Shown here: positions 42,743-51,432 of the stretch, piece after piece
Layout: each line of letters starts with the position of its first letter
How positions within the stretch are numbered: the stretch's first letter is position 1
Assembly: GCA_040755725.1 (NCBI GenBank)
Contig: JBFMAI010000039.1
Location: forward strand, 1-64,000
Source: JBFMAI01 sp040755725
GTDB lineage: Bacteria; Planctomycetota; Phycisphaerae; UBA1845; Fen-1342
Reading direction: 5' to 3'
Length of the DNA: 64,000 nucleotides
Position numbers and translations under genes: made by a program
The notes under the pieces: model-generated
Database searches by the model: none
Seen by the model: only the letters and a program-made list of their open reading frames with translations
Told to the model about the DNA's origin: nothing

Positions 42743-44677
42743 ATGCCCACCGACAACCTCATCCTCGGCATCGACCTCGGCACGACGTTCTCGCTGGTCG
42801 CGTACGTCGATGAGGCCGGCCCGCACGTCATCCGCGACGAAAACGGCGACGGCCGCGTGCCGTCGGTCATCGGCCTTACGCCCGGGCCGCCGGGCGAGCG
42901 GCCACAGATCACAATCGGCTGGCCGGCGCGGCGGCGGGCCGTCGAGAACGCCCGCACGACCGTGTATTCGGTGAAGCGGTTGATCGGCAAGGGTATCGCC
43001 GACCTGGAGCGTGAGCTGCCGTTCCTGGCTTACGCCGTGCGACCCGGCCCGCGCGACACCGTGCAGATCGAGATCGAGGGGCGGTACTACAGCCCGGAGG
43101 AAATCTCCTCGATTATCCTGCGCGCCCTGCGGGAGCGGGCCGAGGCGCACCTCGGCCTCCCGGTCAGCAAGGCCGTCATTACCGTGCCGGCCTACTTCGA
43201 TGACGCCCAGCGGCAAGCCACGCGCGACGCCGGGGCCGCGGCCGGCCTGGAGGTCGTGCGCATCGTCAATGAGCCGACCGCCGCCGCATTGGCCTACGGA
43301 CTGGGCGTGCGACCGGCCCCGCACGCCGCGAAGTCCGCCGGCGAGCCCGGCCGTTTTTCGCTGCCAACCCCGACCTGTCCCACGACCTCCGCCGAAAAGT
43401 CCGGCCCCGCGGCGGGGCAGACGGTGGCCGTCTACGACTTCGGCGGCGGCACGTTCGATGTGTCGATTCTGCGGATCGAGGACGGCGTGTTCCAGGTGCT
43501 CAGCACCGCCGGCGACACGCACCTCGGCGGCGATGATGTCGATCGCACCCTCATCACGCTCGTGACGCGGGAAGTCGCCGAGCAATTCGACGTGTCGATC
43601 ACGTCCCCCACGACCAAACAAGCTCTCCGCTCGTTGGCCGAAGAGATCAAAATCCGCCTCGGTCAACAGCCGCAGGCGGATCTCGAGCTCGACCTGGGCA
43701 AGGGCCGCATCTATCGGCGAACGGTGACGCGGGATGAGTTCGAACAGCTCGCGTGGCCGCTGGTGGAACGGACGCTGGCGTTTTGCGGCCAGGCCCTCCG
43801 CGACGCCGGCCTGAAGCCCGCCGACATCGACCAGGCGATCCTCGTCGGCGGTTCGACGCGGATTCCGCTGGTCCGCCGGCGTGTGGGCGAGTTCTTTGGT
43901 CGCCCACCGTACACGGCGCTGAATCCCGACGAGGTGGTGGCGATCGGGGCGGCGATTCAGGCGTCGATCCTGGCTGGCCGGCGGCCGGACATGCTGCTGC
44001 TGGACGTGACGCCGCTGTCGCTCGGCATCGAAACGATGGGCGGGGCGATGGGCAAGCTGATCCTGCGCAACACGACGATCCCGTGTCGCGCGACGGAGAT
44101 GTTCACGACGTTTGTGGACGGCCAGACGGCGATCAAGCTCAACGTGCTGCAGGGGGAGCGGGAGCTCGCGGCCGACTGCCGCAGCCTGGGCGAGTTCATC
44201 CTCGACGGTCTGCCGCCGATGCCCGCCGGCCTGCCGAAGGTGGAGGTCGAGTTCCTGCTCGACGCGAACGGTATCCTGAACGTGTCGGCCAAGGAGCTGC
44301 GCAGCGGGAAGCAGGCGTCAATCCAGATCATCCCGAGCCACGGCCTGACGCGCGACGAGGTGGAGCGGATAACACGCGAGAGCATCGAGTTCGCCCAGCG
44401 CGACATGACCGCTCACCGCCGGATCGACCTGCTCAACCAGGTCGAGTTCGACACGCACAAGACCGAGCAGATGCTGGCAAAGGTCGGGCACCGGCTCGAC
44501 GCGGCCGAGCGGCAGCGGATCGAGGCCGACATCGGTGCGCTGCGGCAGTTTGCCCAACAGACCGACGACCTGGACGAGCTGTATCGTCGGCTGACGGCCT
44601 TCGGCCACGGCACGCTGCATCTCGCCGAGTTGGGCATCCGCGAGGCGCTGGTGCAGACCAAGGACGACAAGCCGTGA
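42743..44677 (+). CDS. hscA: Fe-S biogenesis Hsp70 HscA
   Basis: A 644-residue Hsp70 that uses ATP to release clusters from IscU. The nucleotide-binding motifs are present: LGIDLGTTFSLVAYV, VITVPAYFDDAQRQATRDA, NEPTAAALAYGLGV, DFGGGTFDVSILRI and ILVGGSTRIPLV. The substrate-binding domain (NTTIPCRATEMFTTF, LNVLQGERELA) follows, with a shortened lid. An extra ~32 residues (about 190-225) lie between LAYGLGV and VAVYDFGG; E. coli HscA has a short loop here. The pairing with hscB and the LPPVK motif of IscU justify HscA over DnaK. Confidence 0.92.
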   Translation: MPTDNLILGIDLGTTFSLVAYVDEAGPHVIRDENGDGRVPSVIGLTPGPPGERPQITIGWPARRRAVENARTTVYSVKRLIGKGIADLERELPFLAYAVRPGPRDTVQIEIEGRYYSPEEISSIILRALRERAEAHLGLPVSKAVITVPAYFDDAQRQATRDAGAAAGLEVVRIVNEPTAAALAYGLGVRPAPHAAKSAGEPGRFSLPTPTCPTTSAEKSGPAAGQTVAVYDFGGGTFDVSILRIEDGVFQVLSTAGDTHLGGDDVDRTLITLVTREVAEQFDVSITSPTTKQALRSLAEEIKIRLGQQPQADLELDLGKGRIYRRTVTRDEFEQLAWPLVERTLAFCGQALRDAGLKPADIDQAILVGGSTRIPLVRRRVGEFFGRPPYTALNPDEVVAIGAAIQASILAGRRPDMLLLDVTPLSLGIETMGGAMGKLILRNTTIPCRATEMFTTFVDGQTAIKLNVLQGERELAADCRSLGEFILDGLPPMPAGLPKVEVEFLLDANGILNVSAKELRSGKQASIQIIPSHGLTRDEVERITRESIEFAQRDMTAHRRIDLLNQVEFDTHKTEQMLAKVGHRLDAAERQRIEADIGALRQFAQQTDDLDELYRRLTAFGHGTLHLAELGIREALVQTKDDKP

Positions 44678-44684
44678 CGGACTT

Positions 44685-44763
44685 GGAGCGTGCGAGCGTC
44701 TCCCCCCCATGGCGAGTGCGAGCGTCTCCCCCCCCACGGCGAGTGCGGGCGTCTCGCCCGCCG
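44685..44763 (+). repeat. Three-unit 26-bp tandem repeat downstream of hscA
   Basis: Units at about 44685-44710, 44711-44736 and 44737-44763 share GGCGAGTGCGAGCGTCTCCC. The third unit reads GCGGGCGTCTCGCCCGCC, which is palindromic and matches the hairpin after clpB at 8938. A family-4 copy follows at 44864-44910. The whole stretch fills the 285-nt gap before the ferredoxin gene. Confidence 0.7.
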
Positions 44764-44863
44764 TGGCGGATGGACCGTCCGCCGGCCGGTGTGGCACCGC
44801 CCAATGGCCGGTGCGTGGAGTGCCCAGCGAGCGGCACGCCGCCTGCTCGCCATCCGATCCGTA

Positions 44864-44910
44864 CCGCGACCGTCGGGGAGCGGCGTAGCGGCCGGGCTCC
44901 GCACCGGCCG
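44864..44910 (+). repeat. Dispersed repeat family 4, copy 3
   Basis: ACCGCGACCGTCGGGGAGCG, then GTAGCGGCCGGGCTCCGCAC and CGGCC. The two halves appear in the opposite order at 9556-9606. Confidence 0.55.
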
Positions 44911-44962
44911 TTGAAGCCCCCCGCCGGCCGGACCGAGCCGACGACCTGAGTGAGAGCTAATC

Positions 44963-45382
44963 GTGAGCGATAAGAACCCCTATCTTCAAGAAACCGAAGT
45001 CCCCCTTCCCACGCAGAAGTACACCCTGCGCATCCGCGGCGAGGACCAGCAGGAGCACGTGATCGAGGTCGATCCCGACGCCCTGCCCGACGGCCATGTC
45101 GGCCGCCCCGGCTCCATCCTCAACCTCGCCCTGGCCCACGGCCTGGAGATCGACCACGCCTGCGGCGGCGTGTGCGCGTGCGCGACCTGCCACGTCATCG
45201 TCCGGCAGGGCCTCGACACCTGCAACGACCCGAGTGACGACGAGGAAGACCAGCTCGACGAAGCCGCCGGCGTCACGCCGAAATCGCGGCTCGCTTGTCA
45301 ATGTGTTCCCAACGGCACGCTGGATGTCGTCGTCGAAGTCCCCGCCTGGAACCGCAACCTCGCCCGCGAAGCGCCCCACTGA
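44963..45382 (+). CDS. fdx: ISC-type 2Fe-2S ferredoxin
   Basis: A 139-residue adrenodoxin-type ferredoxin that supplies electrons for cluster assembly. Ligands are Cys67, Cys73 and Cys76 (HACGGVCACATCHV) with the fourth at Cys112 (RLACQC), the same spacing as E. coli Fdx, including the extra cysteine in the loop. An acidic NDPSDDEEDQLDEA segment lies between. The N-terminal extension of about 20 residues is longer than usual. The start is GTG at 44963. Last gene of the isc operon; iscX is absent. It is convergent with the helicase, 12 nt apart. Confidence 0.93.
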   Translation: MSDKNPYLQETEVPLPTQKYTLRIRGEDQQEHVIEVDPDALPDGHVGRPGSILNLALAHGLEIDHACGGVCACATCHVIVRQGLDTCNDPSDDEEDQLDEAAGVTPKSRLACQCVPNGTLDVVVEVPAWNRNLAREAPH

Positions 45383-45394
45383 CGCGACCCGCGG

Positions 45395-47716
45395 CTATGC
45401 CGCGACCCACGCCCGCAGGAGCGTCAGCGTCGCCCGCTTGTTCGGGATGGCGTAGCCGTGCCCAACGTCCGGGTCGTGATGGATGGGAACACGCAAGTTG
45501 GGCGGCGCGACGCACGCCGGGCAGCCGTCGTCACACGGGCAACCTTGTACGATTTCCAGCGCCAAGCGCAGCAGCTCCTCGGCCCGCTCGTAGCCGTGCC
45601 GCGCATACCCGACCCCCCCGGGGTAGCGGTCGTACAGGATGATCGTCGCGACGCCCAACTGGGACGCGTTGACCACGCCGCCAATGTCGTAGCGGTCGCA
45701 CATCGCCAGCGTCGGCAGGGCCACCGTCGCCAGGTTCCGCACGCCGCACAGGCTCTCGTACGCCTCGAATCCCGCGTCGCGCACCGCGGCGAGCGCCCCC
45801 GCCGGCGGCTGAAGCCACAATCCCGCGGTGTCGATCTGCTGGGGCGGCAGATCGAGCGCGGTCTGGCCGATCAACTCCTGCGTGTAGAGCTTGAACTTGC
45901 GGAACGCGGTGGTCTGCCAACGCACGCTGACCTCGCCGAAGTAGCGCCGGCCGCCGAGGCAGTCGCCCGCGCGCCGCTCGGTCACGATGCGGCACTCATC
46001 GGCGAGCAGCGGCTGCGTGTAGTAGTCGGCGTCGAGCCGCTCGACGCGCGCGAGGCGGGCCGCCTGGTCGAGCTGGCGCACGATGTAGCTCTCCCCCTGG
46101 TGCAGGTACACGGCCTCGGGGTACACAAGCTCGGGGGCGGAGATCGAGTCCACCTGGCCGATGACCTCGTTGCGGCCCCCGGTGATATCCACGATCGCGT
46201 ACGTCGCGTTGCTGATCGTCCGCAGACTGGTCTGCGGGGCCGGCGGGTCGGCGGCGGACCAGTAGTGGCGATCGGCCGTGTGCCGCAACCGGCCCTCATC
46301 GCCCAGCAGCTTGGCCACCGCCTCCGCGGCCGGGCCGAACTCGTCCCAGTCCGCGGCGGACAACGGCAACTCGTAGGCGGCGCACGCCAGTTGGGCAGCG
46401 AGGATGTGCGGATTGGCCGGGTCGATGACGGCCTGCTCCAGCGGGCGGTCGAAGGCGAAGTCCGGGTGCCGCATCACGTACTGGTCCACCGGGTCGTCGT
46501 AGGCGATGAGAATCGCCAACGACTCGTCCTGCCGCCGGCCCGCCCGCCCGGCCTGCTGCCGCAGACTGCACAGCGTCCCCGGGAACCCGACGATGATCGC
46601 GGCGTCCAGCGACCCCACGTCGATACCCAGCTCCAGCGCGTTCGTGCTGCACACCCCCAGTAGCTCGCCGTTGAACAGCTTCTGCTCGATTTCTCGCCGT
46701 TCAACGGGCAGATAGCCCCCGCGGTACGGCCGGACGCGGCGCGCGAGGTCGGGCCGGCGGCGACGCAACGCGTCGACCACGTACGTGTACAGCAGTTCCG
46801 CGACGACGCGGGCCTTGCAGAAAGCGATCGTCCCGGCCCCCTCTTCCAACAGCCGCTGCATCAATGACTGGGCTTCGATATTGCCGCTGCGGCGTGACAC
46901 GCGTGTGGCTTCCTCGTGCCACGGCGGGTTCCACAGCGCGAACCACCGTCGGCCGCGGGGCGAACCGTCCTGGTCGATCAGCACGATGTCATTCTCGCCC
47001 GTAAGCCATTGGGCCAGCGGCCGCGGGTTCCCCAGCGTGGCCGAGCAGCAGATGAACTGCGGCGACGAACCGTAGTGGCGGCACAGCCGACGCAGGCGTC
47101 GCACGACCCCGGCCACGTGACTGCCGAAGATGCCGCGGTACGTGTGAATCTCGTCAAGGACCACGTACTTCAGCCGGGCGAGGAATGCGGCCCACTTGGC
47201 GTGGTACGGCAGAATGCTCTGATGAAGCATGTCCGGGTTCGACAGCAGGACGTTGGCCGAGCGGCGGATGCCGGGTCGGCGATGCGGCGGCGTGTCCCCG
47301 TCATAACACGCGGGTCGCACGCGCTCCGCGAGCCCTCCCGCGCCGACGAACGCTTCCAGGCCGCCGAGCTGATCGTACGCCAGCGCCTTGGCGGGAAAGA
47401 GGTAGAGCGCGCGGCGTTCCGGGTTCTGGAGCAGGTCAGCCAGCACGGGCAGGTTGTAGCAGAGGCTCTTGCCGGAGGCCGTGCCGGTGGCGATGACGAG
47501 GTGCCGGCCCGCGCACGCCGCGTCGAACGCGTCCGCCTGATGAACGTACAAGTGCTCAACGCTCGCGGCCCGAAGCGCCGCGCGCAACGCGTCCGGCACG
47601 GGCGTCGCCGGCTCGCGGTACCGCGCCGGCCGCTCGTCCAGCGCGCGGACGTGCGCAAGCTGGCCGCGGTAAGACCGGTCCGCTTGGAGCCGCGCCAGAA
47701 AAGCCGCCACGTCCAT
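45395..47716 (-). CDS. YprA/MrfA-like superfamily 2 helicase with zinc-binding C-terminus
   Basis: A 773-residue DEAD/DEAH-type helicase. Motif I ATGTASGKSLCYNLP, Ia LYLFPAKALAYDQ, II LDEIHTYRG, III CCSATLGNP, then the helicase C domain with TIAFCKARVVAELL, STNALELGIDVGSLDAAIIVGFPG and QQAGRAGRR (motif VI). The C-terminal part holds the DUF1998-like zinc site: CGVRN, MCDRYDIGG, and CPCDDGCPACV. MrfA in Bacillus works in repair of mitomycin-type damage, but the exonuclease partner MrfB is not seen here. The start at 47716 begins the conserved part; the frame to 47764 is not. Confidence 0.87.
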   Translation of the reverse strand: MDVAAFLARLQADRSYRGQLAHVRALDERPARYREPATPVPDALRAALRAASVEHLYVHQADAFDAACAGRHLVIATGTASGKSLCYNLPVLADLLQNPERRALYLFPAKALAYDQLGGLEAFVGAGGLAERVRPACYDGDTPPHRRPGIRRSANVLLSNPDMLHQSILPYHAKWAAFLARLKYVVLDEIHTYRGIFGSHVAGVVRRLRRLCRHYGSSPQFICCSATLGNPRPLAQWLTGENDIVLIDQDGSPRGRRWFALWNPPWHEEATRVSRRSGNIEAQSLMQRLLEEGAGTIAFCKARVVAELLYTYVVDALRRRRPDLARRVRPYRGGYLPVERREIEQKLFNGELLGVCSTNALELGIDVGSLDAAIIVGFPGTLCSLRQQAGRAGRRQDESLAILIAYDDPVDQYVMRHPDFAFDRPLEQAVIDPANPHILAAQLACAAYELPLSAADWDEFGPAAEAVAKLLGDEGRLRHTADRHYWSAADPPAPQTSLRTISNATYAIVDITGGRNEVIGQVDSISAPELVYPEAVYLHQGESYIVRQLDQAARLARVERLDADYYTQPLLADECRIVTERRAGDCLGGRRYFGEVSVRWQTTAFRKFKLYTQELIGQTALDLPPQQIDTAGLWLQPPAGALAAVRDAGFEAYESLCGVRNLATVALPTLAMCDRYDIGGVVNASQLGVATIILYDRYPGGVGYARHGYERAEELLRLALEIVQGCPCDDGCPACVAPPNLRVPIHHDPDVGHGYAIPNKRATLTLLRAWVAA

Positions 47717-48258
47717 CGTCGACCACGCTCCCGGGCCGCAGGAGTATACCGCGGCTGCGAACAAAAACCAAACGCAATCCGGTGTGGATTTCAGCGCGTG
47801 GTCGCCGCGGTCCGCCCGGTGGCGGGCATTTCGAACCCGGTTTGGCCCGTGGCTGTCCTCGACCGCGCTTGGATCTGCCGTGCCGCGGGGAGGCCAGCGT
47901 CTGCATCCGACCGGCGCGAGCCGGCGATCCGAGCCGCGGGCGTTACGCCGGTTCTGTCGCGTGGGATTCTTAGGACAATGGTATTATCGGACTACGCGCC
48001 CTTTCCGCCCCCTTCACGGCCGGCTCATGCCCGCACCACATGGCCCGACCGGCCCTTCCCCGTTTCTTTTCTGACAATTCGCAGACTTTTTGCGGAACCT
48101 GTACATGGTCGGTTCAAGGGGTTACAGTGCCCGCTTGATGAAACCGGCCAACCGGCGGCGGGCGATTGCCAGCGCCCGCGGTGTCCGGGAAGTGCGCGGC
48201 AACGGCAGCCGCTGCCGGCCCGATCGTACCAGGCATCTGGCGCAGTAGGAGCCATGCA
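47717..48258. other. Intergenic region upstream of the prepilin-like gene
   Basis: About 540 nt with no supported gene. The only recognisable element is the ribosome binding site AGGAG at 48247-48251. Sequence at 47960-48130 is AT-richer and probably holds promoters for the flanking divergent genes, but no clear -35/-10 pair could be fixed. Confidence 0.4.
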
Positions 48259-49209
48259 ATGACACGCAAGCGAGGGGCTCGCGGCTTTACGCTGATCGAG
48301 CTGCTGGTGGTGGTGGCGATCATCGCCTTGTTGATTTCGATTCTGTTGCCGTCGCTGCGCGACGCGCGCGAGCAGGCCAAGGTGGCCAAGTGCCTGGCGC
48401 ACTATCGGCAACTGACCACCAGCGCCAACCAGTACTTCCTGGACTGGTCCGACAACTTCCCGTTCTACGTCATCAGCACGACGGGCGTGATGACGACGAA
48501 CGGCGTGTGCACATGGTCCTACGGCGGCAAGACCACGTCGGACTACTGGCTCTACGAATACGGCGGCGGATTGTTCGGCAGCTATGCGAAGTTCCGGCCG
48601 CTGAACGAATACCTGATGAGCGGAAAGCTTGAAGACGACGTGTGGGAAAGCGGCAAGATCATCAAGCGGGTGGAGGTTCCCGTCGTGCAGTGCCCCGGTG
48701 ACCGTATGTCCAACCAGCGCGGCTTCAACCAGCCGGAGCTCAAGGAGTCGCCGGTCAGTTGCTACGACGACGTCGGCACGAGTTTCCACTGGAACCTGCA
48801 CGCCATCAGCGACCTGACGTGGAACGGGAACACGAATCCCTGGTGGCAAGGCCCGGGAAACTGGCAGGAGCGTGGTCAGGGCCTGGTCAAGGACGTGCTC
48901 GCCAAGTATAGCTCCAGCTTCGTGATGTTCATCGAGGACCCCATGGACTGGGCCCTGGGCAACCCGATGAACAAGATGCTGACGATGATTGGCAACCACG
49001 GCAAGCTGAACAAGCACTGCGCCGGCTTCCTCGACGGTCACGCGGATTACAAGACGATGGACACCCGCGGTTGGTGCGGTCCGGGCTGGCAGGTGATCAA
49101 CCCGGAGTGGATCAAGCTGTTCGGCTCCAAGCAGCCGATTTACTACGTCGGCAGCGCCGTGGGCTACCCGAGCCGGACCATCAAGAACTGCAATCCGCCC
49201 AAGCCGTAA
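48259..49209 (+). CDS. Prepilin-like secreted protein (type II secretion pseudopilin style)
   Basis: A 316-residue protein with a textbook type IV prepilin leader: basic MTRKRGARG, then FTLIELLVVVAIIALLISILLPSL, where cleavage comes after the glycine and Glu5 is present. The body carries the planctomycete DUF1559-like pattern, ending with GHADYKTMDTRG and a small C-terminal fold that includes cysteines (CPGDRMSNQRG, SCYDDVG). These proteins are exported and assembled or processed by a prepilin peptidase, which is not in this window. A short upstream ATG (48254) gives only two codons and is ignored. Followed at 138 nt by the zinc-motif membrane protein. Confidence 0.88.
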   Translation: MTRKRGARGFTLIELLVVVAIIALLISILLPSLRDAREQAKVAKCLAHYRQLTTSANQYFLDWSDNFPFYVISTTGVMTTNGVCTWSYGGKTTSDYWLYEYGGGLFGSYAKFRPLNEYLMSGKLEDDVWESGKIIKRVEVPVVQCPGDRMSNQRGFNQPELKESPVSCYDDVGTSFHWNLHAISDLTWNGNTNPWWQGPGNWQERGQGLVKDVLAKYSSSFVMFIEDPMDWALGNPMNKMLTMIGNHGKLNKHCAGFLDGHADYKTMDTRGWCGPGWQVINPEWIKLFGSKQPIYYVGSAVGYPSRTIKNCNPPKP

Positions 49210-49346
49210 CGTGAAGCTTGACAGCGCTCGGGCGACGCTGTCCGATAAGACATTAGCCGCCCGGACGGCGGGCGGAAAGGTACAGCAGACGCGGCTCCCG
49301 TCGGACGCGGTCCCGGCGGGATGCGTCTTTAGAGCGAGGAGCAAGG

Positions 49347-49745
49347 ATGTCGCCTGCGGTCAAAAACGTTTTGATGCTGGTGGCGGTGGTGGCGGTGCTG
49401 GCAGTGGCCGGGTTCCTCTTCACGCGTGGCTCCAAGGAGTCGGCCCTTCCGACGGACGCTGGGTTCACGGAGTGGATGTGCGATACGTGCAAGAAACACT
49501 ACAACCTCAGCGCGGCGGAGTTGGACAAGTGGATGTACGACGCGAAGAAACGTGAGATGGGTCGACAGGACCAGAACGTGGTCTTCTGGTGCTCCGACTG
49601 CCAGAAGTTCTCGGTCGTGTCGGCCGAGGTCGATCCGACCACCGGCGAGTGGTATTTCACCACCGATTCCAAGGGCAAGCACTACGACCCACCGCCGACG
49701 GCGCTTCAGCCGCCGCCCGGCGAAGGCGAGCCGCCGCAGCAGTAG
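49347..49745 (+). CDS. Small membrane-anchored protein with two CxxC pairs
   Basis: A 132-residue protein. An N-terminal membrane segment (about 7-26, VLMLVAVVAVLAVAGFLF) leaves a periplasmic or outer domain with CDTCKKHY (about 45) and CSDCQKF (about 82), a likely zinc-binding pair set. The tail is proline-rich. AGGAG and AAGG precede the ATG. It follows the prepilin-like gene in the same direction, an arrangement often seen with planctomycete prepilin proteins, so a joint role is possible. Not recognised as a named family. Confidence 0.7.
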   Translation: MSPAVKNVLMLVAVVAVLAVAGFLFTRGSKESALPTDAGFTEWMCDTCKKHYNLSAAELDKWMYDAKKREMGRQDQNVVFWCSDCQKFSVVSAEVDPTTGEWYFTTDSKGKHYDPPPTALQPPPGEGEPPQQ

Positions 49746-49878
49746 CGGGCTCCCGCCCGGCAGATTCCATCACCCGTCCAGCATGAGGCCCGGCCGCTGT
49801 GAAGCCGTCGGGCCTCGTTGCGTTCCGTGCGGCTGCGGGGCCCGCGCCCCCCGCGACTGCTCTTGGACCCACCAACGG

Positions 49879-49940
49879 AACCCACCACGCACGTGGTGGG
49901 CCACTTGCCCCCCGCACCGGCGTGCGGGGTCCTGATAGGC
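49879..49940 (+). repeat. Dispersed repeat family 1, copy B
   Basis: AACCCACCACGCACGTGGTG then CCCGCACCGGCGTGCGGGGT and CCTGATAGGC. Both palindromes are intact with small changes from copy A. Confidence 0.8.
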
Positions 49941-49968
49941 GCTCTCGGCGTCGTGCGACAATGAACAC

Positions 49969-50066
49969 GAGGGCGGCGCTTCCGCCGAGCCGCGGCTCGG
50001 TAGTCCGGCCGGGTCGCCGCAGGAGACCGCCTCGCCCTCCCGCGTTGCACAGTCCCGAATACCTGT
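49969..50066 (+). repeat. Dispersed repeat family 3, copy 4
   Basis: GAGGGCGGCGCTTCCGCCGA, GCCGCGGCTCGGTAGTCC, GCAGGAGACCGCC, TCGCCCTCCCGCGTTGCAC. It shares the block order of the other copies and abuts the aminotransferase stop. Confidence 0.78.
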
Positions 50067-51209
50067 CTAGCTCCGTTCCGCCAGGATCTTCTGAGCCGCC
50101 GTCACGCCCGCGCCCAGGTTGAACTTGTGACCAAGCTTGTAGAGCACCTGTTCGAGGGCCGCGATGGCGAGCACCGTGTCGGCCTCATCGACGTAGCCCA
50201 TGTGCCCCAGGCGGAAGATCTTGCCCTTGAGCTGGTCCTGACCGCCGGCGGACTCGATGCCGTAGCGCCGCTCGAGTTCGTTGCGGATGTCCTTGACCGT
50301 GATGCCAGTGGGCGGGCACAGCGCAGTCACCGAGTCGGACGGGGACTTTGAGAAGACCTTGAGGCCGATCTCCTCGCCCGCGGCCCGCGTCGCCGCCGCC
50401 ATCGCCGCCACGCGCTTCCACACGTTCTCGATCCCTTCTTCGACCAGCAGCTCCAGGGCCTTGACGAGGCCGCGGACCAGCAGGTGCGCCGGCGTGAACG
50501 GCGTGTCGTTCTCCTTGGCGGACTTGCGGGCCTTGTTGAGGTTCAGGTAGTAGGCGTGCTGGCCCTTGTTCGCCTCGATGACCTTCCACGCCCGCTCACT
50601 GACACTGAGGAACCCAAGCCCCGGCGGAATCATCAGCGACTTCTGCGCCCCCGTGATGACCACGTCCACGCCCCAAGCGTCCGGCTTGAGCGGCAGCGCC
50701 CCGGCGGACGTAATGCCGTCGACCAGCAGCAGCTTGCCCGCCTGACTGGTGACCTTGCCGATCGCCTCCAGGTCGCACGCCGTCGCCGTCGAGGTCTCGC
50801 TATGCACAACCATGACGGACGTGATCTTGGGGTCCTTCTTGAGCAGGTCGGCCACCATCGGCCCGGTCGGCGCGGTGCCCCACTCGATCGGGTGACGCAC
50901 GACGTCGATCCCGAACTGCTGCGCGATCTCGCCCCAGCGCTCGCCGAACTTCCCACCCTCGATCGTCAGCAGCCGCGAGCCGGCGGGGTGGCAGCCCACG
51001 ATGGCCGCCTCGGCCGCCGCCGTCCCGGAGCCCGTGATGATGATGACGTCGTTCTTGGTCTGAAGCACCTGCTGGAGCTTCTCCGTCGCGGACTTCATGT
51101 ACCCCTTGAACCAATCCGTGCGGTGGTGGTGGAAGGGGCGGGCCATCTCGATCAGGACTTCCTCGGGGACGGCGCAGGGACCAGGGGTGAACAAGCGGAA
51201 CTTTTTCAT
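50067..51209 (-). CDS. Class V aminotransferase (alanine/serine-glyoxylate type)
   Basis: A 380-residue fold-type I PLP enzyme of the class V group that includes alanine-glyoxylate, serine-glyoxylate and serine-pyruvate aminotransferases. The N-terminal LFTPGPCAVPEEVLIEMARPFHHHRTDWF, the SGTAAAEAAIVG block, VHSETSTATACDLEAI (the substrate arginine/serine region), LLLVDGITSAGALPLKPD and the PLP lysine in ITGAQKSLMIPPGL are present. Length is typical. The ATG at 51209 is preferred over 51218 because a GAGG sits about 9 nt before it. Exact amino donor and acceptor cannot be read from the motifs. Divergent from the next gene. Confidence 0.88.
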   Translation of the reverse strand: MKKFRLFTPGPCAVPEEVLIEMARPFHHHRTDWFKGYMKSATEKLQQVLQTKNDVIIITGSGTAAAEAAIVGCHPAGSRLLTIEGGKFGERWGEIAQQFGIDVVRHPIEWGTAPTGPMVADLLKKDPKITSVMVVHSETSTATACDLEAIGKVTSQAGKLLLVDGITSAGALPLKPDAWGVDVVITGAQKSLMIPPGLGFLSVSERAWKVIEANKGQHAYYLNLNKARKSAKENDTPFTPAHLLVRGLVKALELLVEEGIENVWKRVAAMAAATRAAGEEIGLKVFSKSPSDSVTALCPPTGITVKDIRNELERRYGIESAGGQDQLKGKIFRLGHMGYVDEADTVLAIAALEQVLYKLGHKFNLGAGVTAAQKILAERS

Positions 51210-51432
51210 GGGATGCAACCTCGCGTGGGTAGACCTCCGTGGCTACAACAGCCTGTCGAACCCGCTATGCTAACACGCGGCCGCCCCCGTGGCGAGCACG
51301 CGCAGGCGGACGCCGCGCGCCAACACCGTCGGTGGCCAATGCCGCGGGAACGTGGTAAACTCATGTTCAGAACGCCTCTCCGCGGAAATCCCCCGAGGCG
51401 GTGCGGGCAAGATGCCCGGCAGGTTGCGTGCC

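Larger units (their letters stand above)
49746..50066. other. Intergenic gap filled by two repeat families
   Basis: Family-1 copy B (49879-49940) is followed 28 nt later by a family-3 copy (49969-50066). No gene is supported. The gap separates convergent genes. Confidence 0.6.

Noticed and set aside
44685..44763. Small protein encoded by the tandem units
   Set aside because: No frame runs through all units with a start and ribosome site.
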